From Pseudorhizobium flavum (GTDB taxonomy: Bacteria > Pseudomonadota > Alphaproteobacteria > Rhizobiales > Rhizobiaceae), in the NCBI RefSeq assembly GCF_902502825.2, contig NZ_LR723670.1, forward strand, positions 930,001 to 994,000: a stretch of DNA of 64,000 nucleotides, read 5' to 3'. The notes beneath the pieces were generated by a model, which saw only the letters and a program-made list of their open reading frames with translations, was not told the origin of the DNA and did not search any database. Below are positions 39,357-48,299 of the stretch, one piece after another. A program made the translations under genes and the position numbers. Every line of letters starts with the position of its first letter. The stretch's first letter is position 1.

Positions 39357-39980
39357 ATGTACACGCTGTTCTACTCGCCCAATGCCTGCTCGCTCGCCAG
39401 CCACATCGCGCTGGCGGAGTCCGGTCTTCCCTACGAGGTGCGTCGGGTGAATTTCGCCGAGAACGAGCAGCGTTCGCCGGAATACCTGAAGCATAATCCG
39501 AATGGCCGCGTGCCGGCGCTGGTGACGGAGAAAGGCACGCTCATCGAAAGCCCGGCGATCCTCGCCTTCATCGCCCAGTCCGCACCTGACGCAAAGGTCG
39601 CGCCCCTCGACGATCCCTTCGAATTTGCGCGGATGCAGGGCTTCAACAGTTTCATCGCCTCATCGCTGCACGTGGCCTATGCCCACAACAAGCGCGGCTA
39701 TCGCTGGGCGGATGGGCAGGAGGCGCTCGACGCCATGAAGCGGAAGGTCGTGCCGAACATGCGCATGTATTTCGGCATGGTGGAGAACGACTTCCTGACA
39801 GGCCCCTGGGTTCTGGGCGAAGCCTATTCGGTCGCCGACCCTTACCTGTTCACCATGGCCGACTGGCTCGAAGGCCTCGGCATCGACAGGGAAGAGTTCC
39901 CCAAGGTTGCGGACCACTATCGCCGGATGATGGAGCGCCCCGCCGTCCAGAAGGCGCTTTCCGTCGAACGGCCCGACTGA
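39357..39980 (+). CDS. Glutathione S-transferase family protein
   Basis: A 207-residue GST with the N-terminal thioredoxin-like domain (YTLFYSPNACSLASHIALAE, conserved NPNGRVPAL cis-proline loop and ESPAILAFIA) and a helical C-terminal domain (about residues 90-205; WVLGEAYSVADPYLFTMADWL). GGAGGA precedes ATG 39357. It resembles the bacterial beta-class enzymes, with a cysteine near residue 10. The substrate is unknown. Confidence 0.85.
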   Translation: MYTLFYSPNACSLASHIALAESGLPYEVRRVNFAENEQRSPEYLKHNPNGRVPALVTEKGTLIESPAILAFIAQSAPDAKVAPLDDPFEFARMQGFNSFIASSLHVAYAHNKRGYRWADGQEALDAMKRKVVPNMRMYFGMVENDFLTGPWVLGEAYSVADPYLFTMADWLEGLGIDREEFPKVADHYRRMMERPAVQKALSVERPD

Positions 39981-39982
39981 TC

Positions 39983-40186
39983 TCAGGCGCAGCGTCTGAG
40001 TTCCAATGCACCGCCGATACCCTGGGACCGAGTTTTGGGCTGCCGCGGAAAGGGCAGGTCGGCCAGTTGACGCTCCGACATACGGACAAGGTCAGGATGA
40101 CGGAGCACGTCGAGTCCCTCGGCAGAAGCTTCCTCGGAGGAGCTCAGCCAAGCGAGTGCGCTGGAGATAATCTGTAGCGGGCGCAT
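39983..40186 (-). CDS. Small protein divergent from a LysR gene (DUF1127-like tail)
   Basis: A 67-residue protein with an ideal AGGAGG site before ATG 40186. The middle (LRHPDLVRMSERQLADLPFPR) resembles the C-terminal DUF1127 motif, where a short helix ends in an L-S/T-x-R-x-L-x-D-L-G/P pattern. It is divergent from the LysR gene at 40285, 98 bases away, which suggests LysR control. Function unknown. Confidence 0.65.
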   Translation of the reverse strand: MRPLQIISSALAWLSSSEEASAEGLDVLRHPDLVRMSERQLADLPFPRQPKTRSQGIGGALELRRCA

Positions 40187-40284
40187 AGCGTGCCTCCTGG
40201 CAATATGTCCTTGCCGGCTGATCATGCAGCTCTGAGCAGGCGCATTCAATTGAGTTCTTCAGTACTCTGCTGTAGAAAATCTAT

Positions 40285-41217
40285 ATGAAGAACCTGAACA
40301 TGCTGCATCTGAACGGCCTGAGGGCCGTGGAGGCCGTCGCCCGTCTCGGATCGCTGCAGGCGGCTGCTGAGGAGATGAGTGTCACCATCGGCGCCGTCAG
40401 CCAGCAGGTCATCAAGGCCGAGGCCCAGTTGGGACGTTCGGTATTCCTCCGTCAGCCGAAGGGCATGGTTCCGCTCGATGCCGCACGGCCGATGCTCGCC
40501 CGGTTGACGGAAGGGTTTCGCGCACTTTCTCAGGGCGTGGCACTCGGGCGGCCGGCTGACGAGAACCTTCTAACGGTGTCCGTTGCACCGGTCTTTGCGG
40601 CGCGCTTCCTTGTCCACCGGCTGGAAAGCTTCTCCCGTCGGCACCCGTTGATACGCCTGCGCATCGAGGCAACGACGGCGCTTGCCGATCTGAACGGCGG
40701 AGATGTCGACCTCGCCATCCGGGTCGGGCGTGGGGTATGGCCGGGCGTCGATGCTGAACTGCTGATGGAGCAGCGGGTTTTCCCCGTCTGCGCGCCGGCC
40801 CTGGCCGCAGAGCTGAGGGAGCCGGCGGACATTCTCCGACTGCCGGCGATCATCGATGGCCCCTCGGCCTTTTCTTGGGACGTCTGGCTGCAGCAGGCGG
40901 GTCTCGCAGGCCGCAGGATGACGACGCGGCACGTCTTCAACGACGCCTCGCTCTGCCTCGACGCGACCATGGCGGGGCAGGGGGTAATGCTCGCCTGGCA
41001 GACGTTGGCAAGCTTTGCCCTCGAGCAAGGGCGTCTGGTGAAGCCGTTTGCCCTGGAGGCGGCGACAGGCATGGGCCACTACCTCGTGACCCGTGCAGGT
41101 ATCCGTCAACCCGCGAAGGTGCGTGCCTTTGCCGACTGGCTGCGGGCGGAAATGCAGGCGCTCGACCGGGAGGTCGTCACGCCGGCTCCTGCAGGCGCTT
41201 CTCCCACATTGCCTTGA
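40285..41217 (+). CDS. LysR family transcriptional regulator, GcvA-like
   Basis: A 310-residue regulator. The winged helix-turn-helix is LNGLRAVEAVARLGSLQAAAEEM then AVSQQVIKAEAQLG (residues about 6-55); the effector domain follows (about 90-300; DLAIRVGRGVWPGVDAELL). The helix-turn-helix start and effector domain resemble the GcvA/AmpR subgroup. Its last 41 bases overlap the convergent GST gene. Its likely target is the divergent small-protein gene. Confidence 0.85.
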   Translation: MKNLNMLHLNGLRAVEAVARLGSLQAAAEEMSVTIGAVSQQVIKAEAQLGRSVFLRQPKGMVPLDAARPMLARLTEGFRALSQGVALGRPADENLLTVSVAPVFAARFLVHRLESFSRRHPLIRLRIEATTALADLNGGDVDLAIRVGRGVWPGVDAELLMEQRVFPVCAPALAAELREPADILRLPAIIDGPSAFSWDVWLQQAGLAGRRMTTRHVFNDASLCLDATMAGQGVMLAWQTLASFALEQGRLVKPFALEAATGMGHYLVTRAGIRQPAKVRAFADWLRAEMQALDREVVTPAPAGASPTLP

Positions 41218-41836
41218 AGGCGGGCCTCGCCTGACAGGTTTCCAGCCAGGCCTTCAGTGACGGCCGAGCGTCGAACAGGGGTGCATGGCCCTGCGCGTAG
41301 CGCACGACCTCCGCGACGAGGATGTCGGCGGCGGTGAAGCGCCCACCCACCATGAAGGGGCTGGCCTTGAGATGATCCTCCAGGACGTCGAAGGGGCGCT
41401 CGAGGTTGGCGGCGGAAGCGGCGATCTTCGCGCGGCCTTCCTCGGTCTCCATCGCGCCCTTGCCGATGGCCATCTGGATGTCGAGTGCGTCTTCCTCGAT
41501 GCTGGTGGCGCCGAACAGTGCCCATTGCACCATCAGCGCATCCTCCTGCAGGTCCTTCGGTCCGAGCGCGCCGCCATGCTTCTTCGCAAGGTAGAGCGTG
41601 ATGGCGAGTGATTCGTGCAGCACGAAGCCGTCATCGTCCATCGACGGGATCGAACCCATCGGGTTGATGGCCAGGAACTCGGGAGAGCGGGTGTTCACCG
41701 GTGCCCCGGCCGCGGAAGCATCGGCCAGCCGATAGGCCTGGATCACCGGCACGTGCCGGAAGGCAAGACCAAGTTCCTCGATGAGCCAGAGCGGCCGGGT
41801 GGCACGGGAGCGATAGACTCCGTAGATCGTCAGCAT
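41177..41836 (-). CDS. Glutathione S-transferase family protein
   Basis: A 219-residue GST. The N-terminal half has TIYGVYRSRATRPLWLIEELG with the active serine near the start, and the NPMGSIPSM loop; the C-terminal helical domain runs from about residue 100 (MVGGRFTAADILVAEVV). An AGGAGG site precedes ATG 41836. The 3' end overlaps the LysR gene by 41 bases on the other strand. Confidence 0.85.
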   Translation of the reverse strand: MLTIYGVYRSRATRPLWLIEELGLAFRHVPVIQAYRLADASAAGAPVNTRSPEFLAINPMGSIPSMDDDGFVLHESLAITLYLAKKHGGALGPKDLQEDALMVQWALFGATSIEEDALDIQMAIGKGAMETEEGRAKIAASAANLERPFDVLEDHLKASPFMVGGRFTAADILVAEVVRYAQGHAPLFDARPSLKAWLETCQARPAFKAMWEKRLQEPA

Positions 41837-41932
41837 TTACGTCCTCCTGGGAAAAGCTGCGCCACGCTACGGGGGCAGGTGGCTGAACGGAAGACCGGTC
41901 GGCGTTATGGCGCCATGAATTGTTTCGATCGG

Positions 41933-43306
41933 TCAGGCCCGGCGATTGCCCTCGATCGTCAGGTGGGGAAAACGCTCCTCGCCACCAAGCAGTTCGCCCG
42001 TAGCACGGTCATGCCAGCGGAAGCCGAGAATGGCGCCGTCTTCCACGCCATCGAAGATATTGTCGCTGACGAGCGCGCTGCCCGCATCTTCCACGACCGA
42101 TACGGCGCAGCCGATCCGCGCCCGGCGGACGATGTTGCCGGTGACGGAGACGTTGCGCAGGTAGGGACCCCAGCCGACCAGCATGGCGAAACGCGGAACG
42201 TTCTCGAGGACATTGCCGGAAACCACCGTGTCGGCCTCCGCACCGATGCCGATCCCGAAGCCGACGCTGTCGTGTTCATAGGGACCGACCAGCGAGATGT
42301 TGCGGATGATGTTGCTGGAAACGATCGCCAGCCGTCCACCTTCGTTGAAATTGGCTATGTTGATGCCGTTTGCCGCTCCGTCCACGAGGTTGCCGGTCAC
42401 CAGCGCTCCCTCGAAGCCAAATTCGGAATAGATAGCCGTCTCGCCTGATCGCAGGCAGTGATTGTCGGAGATCTGGACGTTGGAAGCGGCGTTCGCCCGA
42501 ATGGCCGTGAAAGCACTGTCGGAGATGTGGTTGCCCGATACGATCACGCCGTCGGCGCGGTAGAGGTTGATGGCATTGCCGAACTGCCCGGTGCCGCCAT
42601 AACCTGCGCCGGTCCGCGTGATGCGGTTGCCGGAAACGATCGTGCCATCCTCTCCCTTCTCCCTACGGTGAACGAGAATGCCGCCATTGCCGCAGCCGGA
42701 CAGGAGGTTTTCCCGAATCCCGAGGCCGGTGCTGTCGATCGCGTAGAGCCCGTATTCGCTGATTGCGGAGATACGGTTAGCCCTCAGGACGCCGCCGCAA
42801 CGCTCCAGTTGCAGGGCCGTTTTGCTGCTGCCCTCCACGGTGCATTTTTCCATCGTCAGGTCGGCAACGTCGCGCAGGTGAAGCAGGGCGGGCACCTGAT
42901 CAGGCAGAGGTCGACCGGCCCCGTCGAACGTGATGCCGTCCAGTTCTATGCGCCGCGTACCCGGTTCGCTGCGGATGAATGGCCCACCGCCGCCAAGTGC
43001 GAGGGTGGTGGCGCCGGCAATGCCCATCAGGCGGGTCCGGTCCGGCAGCGCCAGATCGTTCACCTCGTAGCGCCCCGGCGGCAGGAACACCCACTGGTCA
43101 GCCTGGCTCGCTTGCGCGATCAGCTCCCGCAACTTCCGGGTCTGCTCTTCGCCGCCACCCGACCTCAATCCCGCAGCTCCCGCATCGATCGCGCCGCGCA
43201 GATCCGTCAGCGACATGGCTGGGGCTGTTCGTCCGCTCCTCGTGTTCAGCAGAAGGGTACAACTCGCCGACGAGAGGCCGAGCAAAAGCTTTCGTCTGGA
43301 AATCAT
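41933..43306 (-). CDS. Tat-exported right-handed beta-helix repeat protein
   Basis: A 457-residue protein. The twin-arginine signal is ISRRKLLLGLSSASCTLLL near the N-terminus. The body is about ten repeats of beta-helix type, seen as VSGNRITRTG, VSGNHISDSA, ISDNHCLRSG, VTGNLVDGAA and SSNIIRNIS, the pattern of the Rhizobiales TIGR03808 family. I chose ATG 43306 with a GGAGGTGC site. Such beta-helices often bind or cut polysaccharides; no catalytic residues can be assigned. Not next to glycan genes. Confidence 0.85.
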   Translation of the reverse strand: MISRRKLLLGLSSASCTLLLNTRSGRTAPAMSLTDLRGAIDAGAAGLRSGGGEEQTRKLRELIAQASQADQWVFLPPGRYEVNDLALPDRTRLMGIAGATTLALGGGGPFIRSEPGTRRIELDGITFDGAGRPLPDQVPALLHLRDVADLTMEKCTVEGSSKTALQLERCGGVLRANRISAISEYGLYAIDSTGLGIRENLLSGCGNGGILVHRREKGEDGTIVSGNRITRTGAGYGGTGQFGNAINLYRADGVIVSGNHISDSAFTAIRANAASNVQISDNHCLRSGETAIYSEFGFEGALVTGNLVDGAANGINIANFNEGGRLAIVSSNIIRNISLVGPYEHDSVGFGIGIGAEADTVVSGNVLENVPRFAMLVGWGPYLRNVSVTGNIVRRARIGCAVSVVEDAGSALVSDNIFDGVEDGAILGFRWHDRATGELLGGEERFPHLTIEGNRRA

Positions 43307-43474
43307 CCGCACCTCCGGAGAGTAAGGACTTGCTTATATGCGCCCGTTATTGAATTCGATTGGCGAGATGAACAATTGTTACGATAAAATTAATGAAGAT
43401 TAAGGATTTGTCCTGCAATCTCTTCCTGACGTTGGGGGCGTTCATTTTAGCAAGCGGTTTGGGAGAGACATCGG

Positions 43475-44992
43475 ATGCACGGTCCAATGTCAAGAAGCGC
43501 GCATTCGCAGGATACCTCGGTCACTCTCGAGAGCCTCCGCCAGCGGCTGCTGACCGTCGTTACGGATGCGGAACTGGCGGATACGTTCGCGATCCTCGAC
43601 CGGCTGGACGCCTGCTCCCTCGTCGACCAGTTTCCTGAACTCATCTACGTCAAGGATCGCCGCAGCCGCTTCGTGCTGGCGAACGACGCCACCGCCCGCG
43701 CCAACAATATAGCTCATCCCGTTGAAATGCTCGGCAAGACCGATTTCGATCTGTTCGAGCGGGACGTGGCGGAGGAGCTCTTTCTCGCCGAGCAGAGAAT
43801 GATGTCGCTCGGTGAGGCGATGACCAATGTCGAGCATCGCCTGGCATTCGGCGGCATGTCCTGCTGGCTCCAGTCGACAAAGACCCCGCTGCGGGACGCT
43901 GAGGGCCGTATCGTCGGGCTGATCGGTATCTCCCGCGATATCACTGAGCGCAAGCGGCAGGAGGATCTGCGGCGCGGCCATGCCCGCCTCCTCGAAATGA
44001 TCGCGCGCGGCCAGCCGCTCGACAAGGTCCTGCTTTCTCTCGTCGATCTGGTTGAAGAGGAACTGGACGACGTGGTTGCGTCGGTGCTGCTCCTCGACGA
44101 GGGGACCGACCGGCTGCGGCATGGGGCGTCCTCGAGCCTTCCGGAAGCCTATGTCCGAATGATCGACGGTCTCCTGATTGGCCCGCATGCCGGCTCCTGC
44201 GGCACGGCCGCCTGGCGGCGCGAGCCGGTCATCGTCAGCAATGCCTTGGAAGACGCCCTCTGGGAGGACTATCGCGAACTGCCGCAGCAGTTCGGTTTCC
44301 GGTCCTGCTGGTCCACGCCGATCATTGGCCCGGATAGAAGGGTCCTCGGCACCTTCGCGCTCTATTCCGGTTCTGTGCGCGAGCCGACGGAGCTCGAGCT
44401 CGAACTGACCGCCATGGCGACCGACATTGCCGGGATCGCCATCGAACGGATGCGCGCGGAGGAGCGCATTCGCTACATGGCGCATCATGACGCCCTGACA
44501 GGTCTTCCGAACCGGGCGCTCTTCTGGATCCAGTTCAACCATATTCTTGCCGAGGCGCGCCGCGAAAAACGCAAGGTCGCGGTCGCTTACATCGACCTCG
44601 ACAACTTCAAGCAGATCAACGACCGGCTGGGCCATGCGGCCGGCGACGAGGTCCTGAAGACGATCGCCGAACGCCTGCCGCGCTGCATCCGCGCCAACGA
44701 CCTGATTGTCCGGCTTGGTGGTGATGAATTTGCCATCGTCTTCTCCCTAATCGGCCAGGGGGAAGAGGGCGTTGTTCGGCGGATGGACGAGCTGCGCGCG
44801 GTCATCTCGGCACCCGTCATGTTCGAGTCCGAAGAAGTCCACGTCACCTGCAGCATGGGGGCTGCATTCTATCCGGAGGATGGAGACACCCCCGAGGCGC
44901 TGTTGGCACGGGCGGACCGCGCCATGTACGGCGCCAAGAACGACGGTCGTGATCGCCTGCAGGTCTGGACCTATGCTCCTGCCAGCGACTGA
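43475..44992 (+). CDS. Diguanylate cyclase with PAS and GAF domains
   Basis: A 505-residue signalling protein. A PAS domain lies at about residues 45-150 (LIYVKDRRSRFVLANDATAR to GLIGISRDITERK), a GAF domain at 165-325 (GPHAGSCGTAAWRREPVIV), and a GGDEF domain at about 340-500. The active site GGDEF is intact, preceded five residues upstream by RAND, the inhibitory c-di-GMP site (RxxD). No membrane segment or EAL domain is present, so it is a cytoplasmic c-di-GMP synthase under feedback control. GGGAGAG precedes the start. Confidence 0.9.
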   Translation: MHGPMSRSAHSQDTSVTLESLRQRLLTVVTDAELADTFAILDRLDACSLVDQFPELIYVKDRRSRFVLANDATARANNIAHPVEMLGKTDFDLFERDVAEELFLAEQRMMSLGEAMTNVEHRLAFGGMSCWLQSTKTPLRDAEGRIVGLIGISRDITERKRQEDLRRGHARLLEMIARGQPLDKVLLSLVDLVEEELDDVVASVLLLDEGTDRLRHGASSSLPEAYVRMIDGLLIGPHAGSCGTAAWRREPVIVSNALEDALWEDYRELPQQFGFRSCWSTPIIGPDRRVLGTFALYSGSVREPTELELELTAMATDIAGIAIERMRAEERIRYMAHHDALTGLPNRALFWIQFNHILAEARREKRKVAVAYIDLDNFKQINDRLGHAAGDEVLKTIAERLPRCIRANDLIVRLGGDEFAIVFSLIGQGEEGVVRRMDELRAVISAPVMFESEEVHVTCSMGAAFYPEDGDTPEALLARADRAMYGAKNDGRDRLQVWTYAPASD

Positions 44993-45048
44993 CGGCGACA
45001 TCGAGACGCGATCTTTGCAGTCGCCTGTTGCGCACTATCTTTGAGGGA

Positions 45049-46059
45049 ATGAAACCAGAGGCGCTGCTTCATCCCACCCCGGCCGGGCTGTTCTGCCCCA
45101 TCGGCCGCTTTCACGTCGATCCGGTGCGGCCCGTTGAGCGGGCGCTGATCACCCATGGCCATTCCGATCACGCGAGGGCCGGGCATGGGAAGGTTCTGGC
45201 CACGCGCCAGACGCTCGACATCATGCGGATCCGCTATGGCGAGGACTTCTGCGGATCAGAACAGGCGGTGGAGTTCGGTGAGCGCGTCGAGGTGAACGGC
45301 GTCACCGTCTGCTTCCATCCGGCCGGCCACGTCCTGGGTTCCGCCCAGATCCTCATCCAGAAGGATGGCCTGAGGATCAACGTCTCCGGCGACTACAAGC
45401 GTGATACGGATCCCACCTGCGCCTCCTTCGAACCCGTCGCCTGCGACGTCTTCATCACCGAGGCAACCTTCGGGCTGCCCGTCTTCCACCATCCTGACCC
45501 GAAGGGCGAGATCGGCAAGCTGCTCACCTCGCTGAAGCAGTTTCCCGAGCGCAGCCACATGATCGGCGCCTATGCGCTCGGCAAGGCCCAGCGCGTCATC
45601 CGACTGATCCGCGACTGCGGCTACCACGAGCCGATCTATATCCACGGGGCGCTGGCGAGGCTCTGCGACTACTACCGCGAACAGGGCATCGAATTGGGCG
45701 ACATCCGGCCCGCGACGCTGGAGAAGAAGGATCCCGATGCCTTCAAGGGCGCCGTGGTCGTCGGTCCGCCCTCGGCATTCCAGGATCGCTGGGCGCGGCG
45801 CTTCAACGAGCCGCTGATCGCGTTTGCCTCCGGTTGGATGATGGTGCGCCAGCGCGCCAAGCAGGGCGGGGTGGAGCTGCCCCTGGTGATCTCCGACCAC
45901 TGCGACTGGCCGGAACTTCTGGAAACGATCAAGGAGGTCGGGCCATCGGAGGTGTGGGTAACCCATGGTCGTGAGGAGGCGCTGGTGCGCTGGTGCGAAC
46001 TGCAGGGCATCCCGGCCCGCCCGCTCCACCTCGTCGGCTATGAAGACGAGGGAGACTGA
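45049..46059 (+). CDS. Ligase-associated DNA exonuclease (metallo-beta-lactamase fold)
   Basis: A 336-residue beta-CASP-like nuclease. The metal site is THGHSDHARAGH near residue 40, with further ligands in FHPAGHVLGSAQ and in ISDHCDWPELL near the end. It matches the TIGR04122 family encoded next to ATP-dependent ligases. Starts at ATG 45049 (MKPEALLHP); an upstream TTG is possible. Its stop overlaps the ligase ATG by one base, so they are one operon. The partners act in repair of damage such as interstrand lesions. Confidence 0.88.
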   Translation: MKPEALLHPTPAGLFCPIGRFHVDPVRPVERALITHGHSDHARAGHGKVLATRQTLDIMRIRYGEDFCGSEQAVEFGERVEVNGVTVCFHPAGHVLGSAQILIQKDGLRINVSGDYKRDTDPTCASFEPVACDVFITEATFGLPVFHHPDPKGEIGKLLTSLKQFPERSHMIGAYALGKAQRVIRLIRDCGYHEPIYIHGALARLCDYYREQGIELGDIRPATLEKKDPDAFKGAVVVGPPSAFQDRWARRFNEPLIAFASGWMMVRQRAKQGGVELPLVISDHCDWPELLETIKEVGPSEVWVTHGREEALVRWCELQGIPARPLHLVGYEDEGD

Positions 46060-47702
46060 TGAAGGCCTTCTCCAACCTCCTCGACCGCCTCGTGCTGACC
46101 CCGTCGCGCAACGGCAAGCTGAAGCTGCTTGCCGACTATTTCCGCGACACGCCCGATCCGGACCGCGGCTATGGTTTGGCGGCGCTCGCCGGTACGCTCG
46201 ACCTGAGGAACATCAAGCCGGCGCTCCTGCGCGAACTGGTGCTGGAAAAGCTCGATCCGGTCCTCTTCCAGTATTCCTACGACTACGTCGGCGATCTTGC
46301 CGAAACCATCGCGCTCGTCTGGGACGGCGGCGAGAAGGACGACACGACCGACGAAGAGCAGCCGCGGCTCGGCGAAGTCGTCACGATGATGAACTCTCTC
46401 GGAAGGACCGAAGTCCGCGCAGCCGTCCGCGACCTGCTCGACCATCTCGATCCCTCCAGCCGCTTCGCCTTCCTGAAGCTCGCCACCGGCGCGCTTCGCA
46501 TCGGCGTCTCCGCCCGGCTCGCCAAGCAGGCGCTGTCGGACATGAGCGGCCCAGGGGAGAGCCAGAAGGACGTCACCGAGATCGAAACCTTGTGGCACGG
46601 ACTAGGTCCGCCCTACGAGCCGCTGTTTGCATGGCTCGAGGGCCGGGCGGAGAAGCCGGTGCTGGCGACGCCGGCGATCTTCCATTCGGTCATGCTGGCC
46701 AATCCGGTGGAGGAGGGCGATCTCGAGAAGCTCGACCCGGAAGACTATGCCGCCGAATGGAAGTGGGACGGCATCCGCATCCAGATGTCGAGCTATGGCG
46801 GCGCGAAGAAGCTCTACTCCCGCTCCGGCGACGACATCACTGGTGCGTTCCCGGACATTGTGGACTCGATCAACTTCGAAGGTGTCGTGGACGGCGAACT
46901 TCTTGTTGGCGGTACCATGCGCTCCAACAGCCCGACCCGCACGTTCTCGGACCTGCAGCAGCGGCTCAACCGCAAGACCGTCACGAACCGGATGCTGGAC
47001 GACTACCCCGCCTTCGTGCGGGCCTACGACCTGCTGTTTCAGGGCGACCAGGACATCCGCGCCCGCACCTTCTTCGAGCGCCGCGAGCGGCTGGGAGAGG
47101 TCATCGAAAAGGCCCCACACGACCGCTTCGACTTGTCCGATCTCGTCGACTTCTCCGACTGGCAGGAACTCGACCGCCTGCGCGTCGATCCGCCCGATCC
47201 GGTGATCGAGGGCGTCATGATCAAGCGCAAGGACAGCGCCTACCAGGCCGGGCGGCTGAAGGGGCCGTGGTTCAAGTGGAAGCGCGATCCCTACAATATC
47301 GATGCGGTGATGCTCTATGCCCAGCGCGGTCACGGCAAGCGGTCGAGCTATTACTCCGACTTCACCTTCGGCGTCTGGGCCGAGAGCCCGGATGGCGAGC
47401 AGCTTGTGCCCGTGGGCAAGGCCTATTTCGGCTTCACGGATGCCGAGCTCGAAGTGCTGGACAAGTTCGTGCGCGACAACACGGTGGAGCGCTTCGGTCC
47501 TGTCCGGGCGGTGCGGGCGGAGCCGGATTTCGGCTTCGTGCTGGAGGTCGCCTTCGAGGGCATCAACCGCTCCACCCGCCACAAGTCCGGCGTCGCGATG
47601 CGGTTTCCTCGCATTTCGCGCCTGCGCATGGACAAGCTGCCCCGCGATGCCGACCGTCTTTCGACGCTGACGGCGATGGTGGAGGTACGGGAAGGAAGTT
47701 GA
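46059..47702 (+). CDS. ATP-dependent DNA ligase (cisplatin-response type)
   Basis: A 547-residue ligase. The nucleotidyltransferase motif I is EWKWDGIRIQ, with the catalytic lysine in KWDG; further motifs are GVVDGELLV and EGVMIKRKDSAYQAG. An N-terminal DNA-binding domain and a C-terminal OB fold flank it. The close fusion-like overlap with the exonuclease gene is characteristic of the TIGR04120 family. In most bacteria a Lhr-type helicase and a metallophosphoesterase follow; here the next gene is an unrelated VOC protein on the other strand. Confidence 0.9.
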   Translation: MKAFSNLLDRLVLTPSRNGKLKLLADYFRDTPDPDRGYGLAALAGTLDLRNIKPALLRELVLEKLDPVLFQYSYDYVGDLAETIALVWDGGEKDDTTDEEQPRLGEVVTMMNSLGRTEVRAAVRDLLDHLDPSSRFAFLKLATGALRIGVSARLAKQALSDMSGPGESQKDVTEIETLWHGLGPPYEPLFAWLEGRAEKPVLATPAIFHSVMLANPVEEGDLEKLDPEDYAAEWKWDGIRIQMSSYGGAKKLYSRSGDDITGAFPDIVDSINFEGVVDGELLVGGTMRSNSPTRTFSDLQQRLNRKTVTNRMLDDYPAFVRAYDLLFQGDQDIRARTFFERRERLGEVIEKAPHDRFDLSDLVDFSDWQELDRLRVDPPDPVIEGVMIKRKDSAYQAGRLKGPWFKWKRDPYNIDAVMLYAQRGHGKRSSYYSDFTFGVWAESPDGEQLVPVGKAYFGFTDAELEVLDKFVRDNTVERFGPVRAVRAEPDFGFVLEVAFEGINRSTRHKSGVAMRFPRISRLRMDKLPRDADRLSTLTAMVEVREGS

Positions 47703-47712
47703 GAGCAGGCGG

Positions 47713-47731
47713 CAAGCGGATGCCCCGCTTG
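47713..47731. terminator. Possible bidirectional terminator
   Basis: CAAGCGG and CCGCTTG pair across ATGCC, inside a longer GGCGGC/GCCGCC repeat. It is between the convergent ligase and VOC genes. It lacks a strong T-run. Confidence 0.4.
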
Positions 47732-47733
47732 TC

Positions 47734-48117
47734 TCAATTGCCGCCTTCAAAGCGTGGCGTTGGTGGAACGTCGGCGACCATGAGCAGATTGCCGTCCGGA
47801 TCCTTCAGAGTGAAGAAAACCTTGTCCTGAACGGGTGATAGATGGGCGGCGCCGACCGCCAGCGCGTGGCGATGTGCAGCTTCTACGTCATCTGTGTTGA
47901 AGTGGAAGGCAGGCTTGCTGCAATGCGGGCCGACGAAGCCCTTGCTGTCGAGAACGAGCGCCGGTCCGCTCTTCATAGGAATGACGCAGAGGTGGCCGAA
48001 GAGAATCTCGCCAATGATCGGTCGGTCCAGCAGACGGAAATACCAGTCTCTGGCCGTCTCGACGTTGCTCACGGGAACGAACACGCCACCGATTTCGCTT
48101 TCTATCACACCAGCCAT
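47734..48117 (-). CDS. VOC (glyoxalase/bleomycin resistance) family protein
   Basis: A 127-residue single VOC-fold protein. Beta-alpha-beta-beta-beta modules appear as GGVFVPVSNVETARDWYFRLL and AFHFNTDDVEAAHRHAL, ending in VFFTLKDPDGNLLMVAD. Family members bind a metal and act as dioxygenases, glyoxalases or sequestering proteins; the conserved metal ligands here are incomplete in visible form, so the activity is open. Confidence 0.75.
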   Translation of the reverse strand: MAGVIESEIGGVFVPVSNVETARDWYFRLLDRPIIGEILFGHLCVIPMKSGPALVLDSKGFVGPHCSKPAFHFNTDDVEAAHRHALAVGAAHLSPVQDKVFFTLKDPDGNLLMVADVPPTPRFEGGN

Positions 48118-48250
48118 GCTAATCTCCCATGATCCATCAACCTTCTCTCCGCAGGTCGCGGAGTGGAGGCTGCGCTGATAGCACAGGATGGTGACGGGGC
48201 AACGACTGGCAGCGGAACGCCTATCGCGGTCATTGTTCCCTTGAAAAGAA

Positions 48251-48275
48251 AAGGGCGGACCTGCGGCCCGCCCTT
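48251..48275 (-). terminator. Rho-independent terminator of the chemoreceptor gene
   Basis: AAGGGCGG and CCGCCCTT form a perfect 8-base stem; on the reverse strand TTCTTTTCAA follows. It lies 25 bases past the chemoreceptor stop. Confidence 0.65.
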
Positions 48276-48299
48276 CTTGCTCCGATTATGTCGCGTCGA

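Noticed and set aside
43393..43638. Open frame starting MKIKDLSCNLFLTLG with a signal-like start
   Set aside because: It runs into the diguanylate cyclase gene in another frame and becomes arginine/proline-rich; no conserved pattern supports it.
45965..47830. 621-codon forward frame overlapping the ligase gene
   Set aside because: It is a shifted frame of the ligase gene, arginine- and proline-rich and without family motifs.
48211..48240. AACG...GTTCC resembling a reverse-strand EcfG promoter before the VOC gene
   Set aside because: Spacing is 15 bases rather than 16-17, and it lies over 90 bases from the gene.
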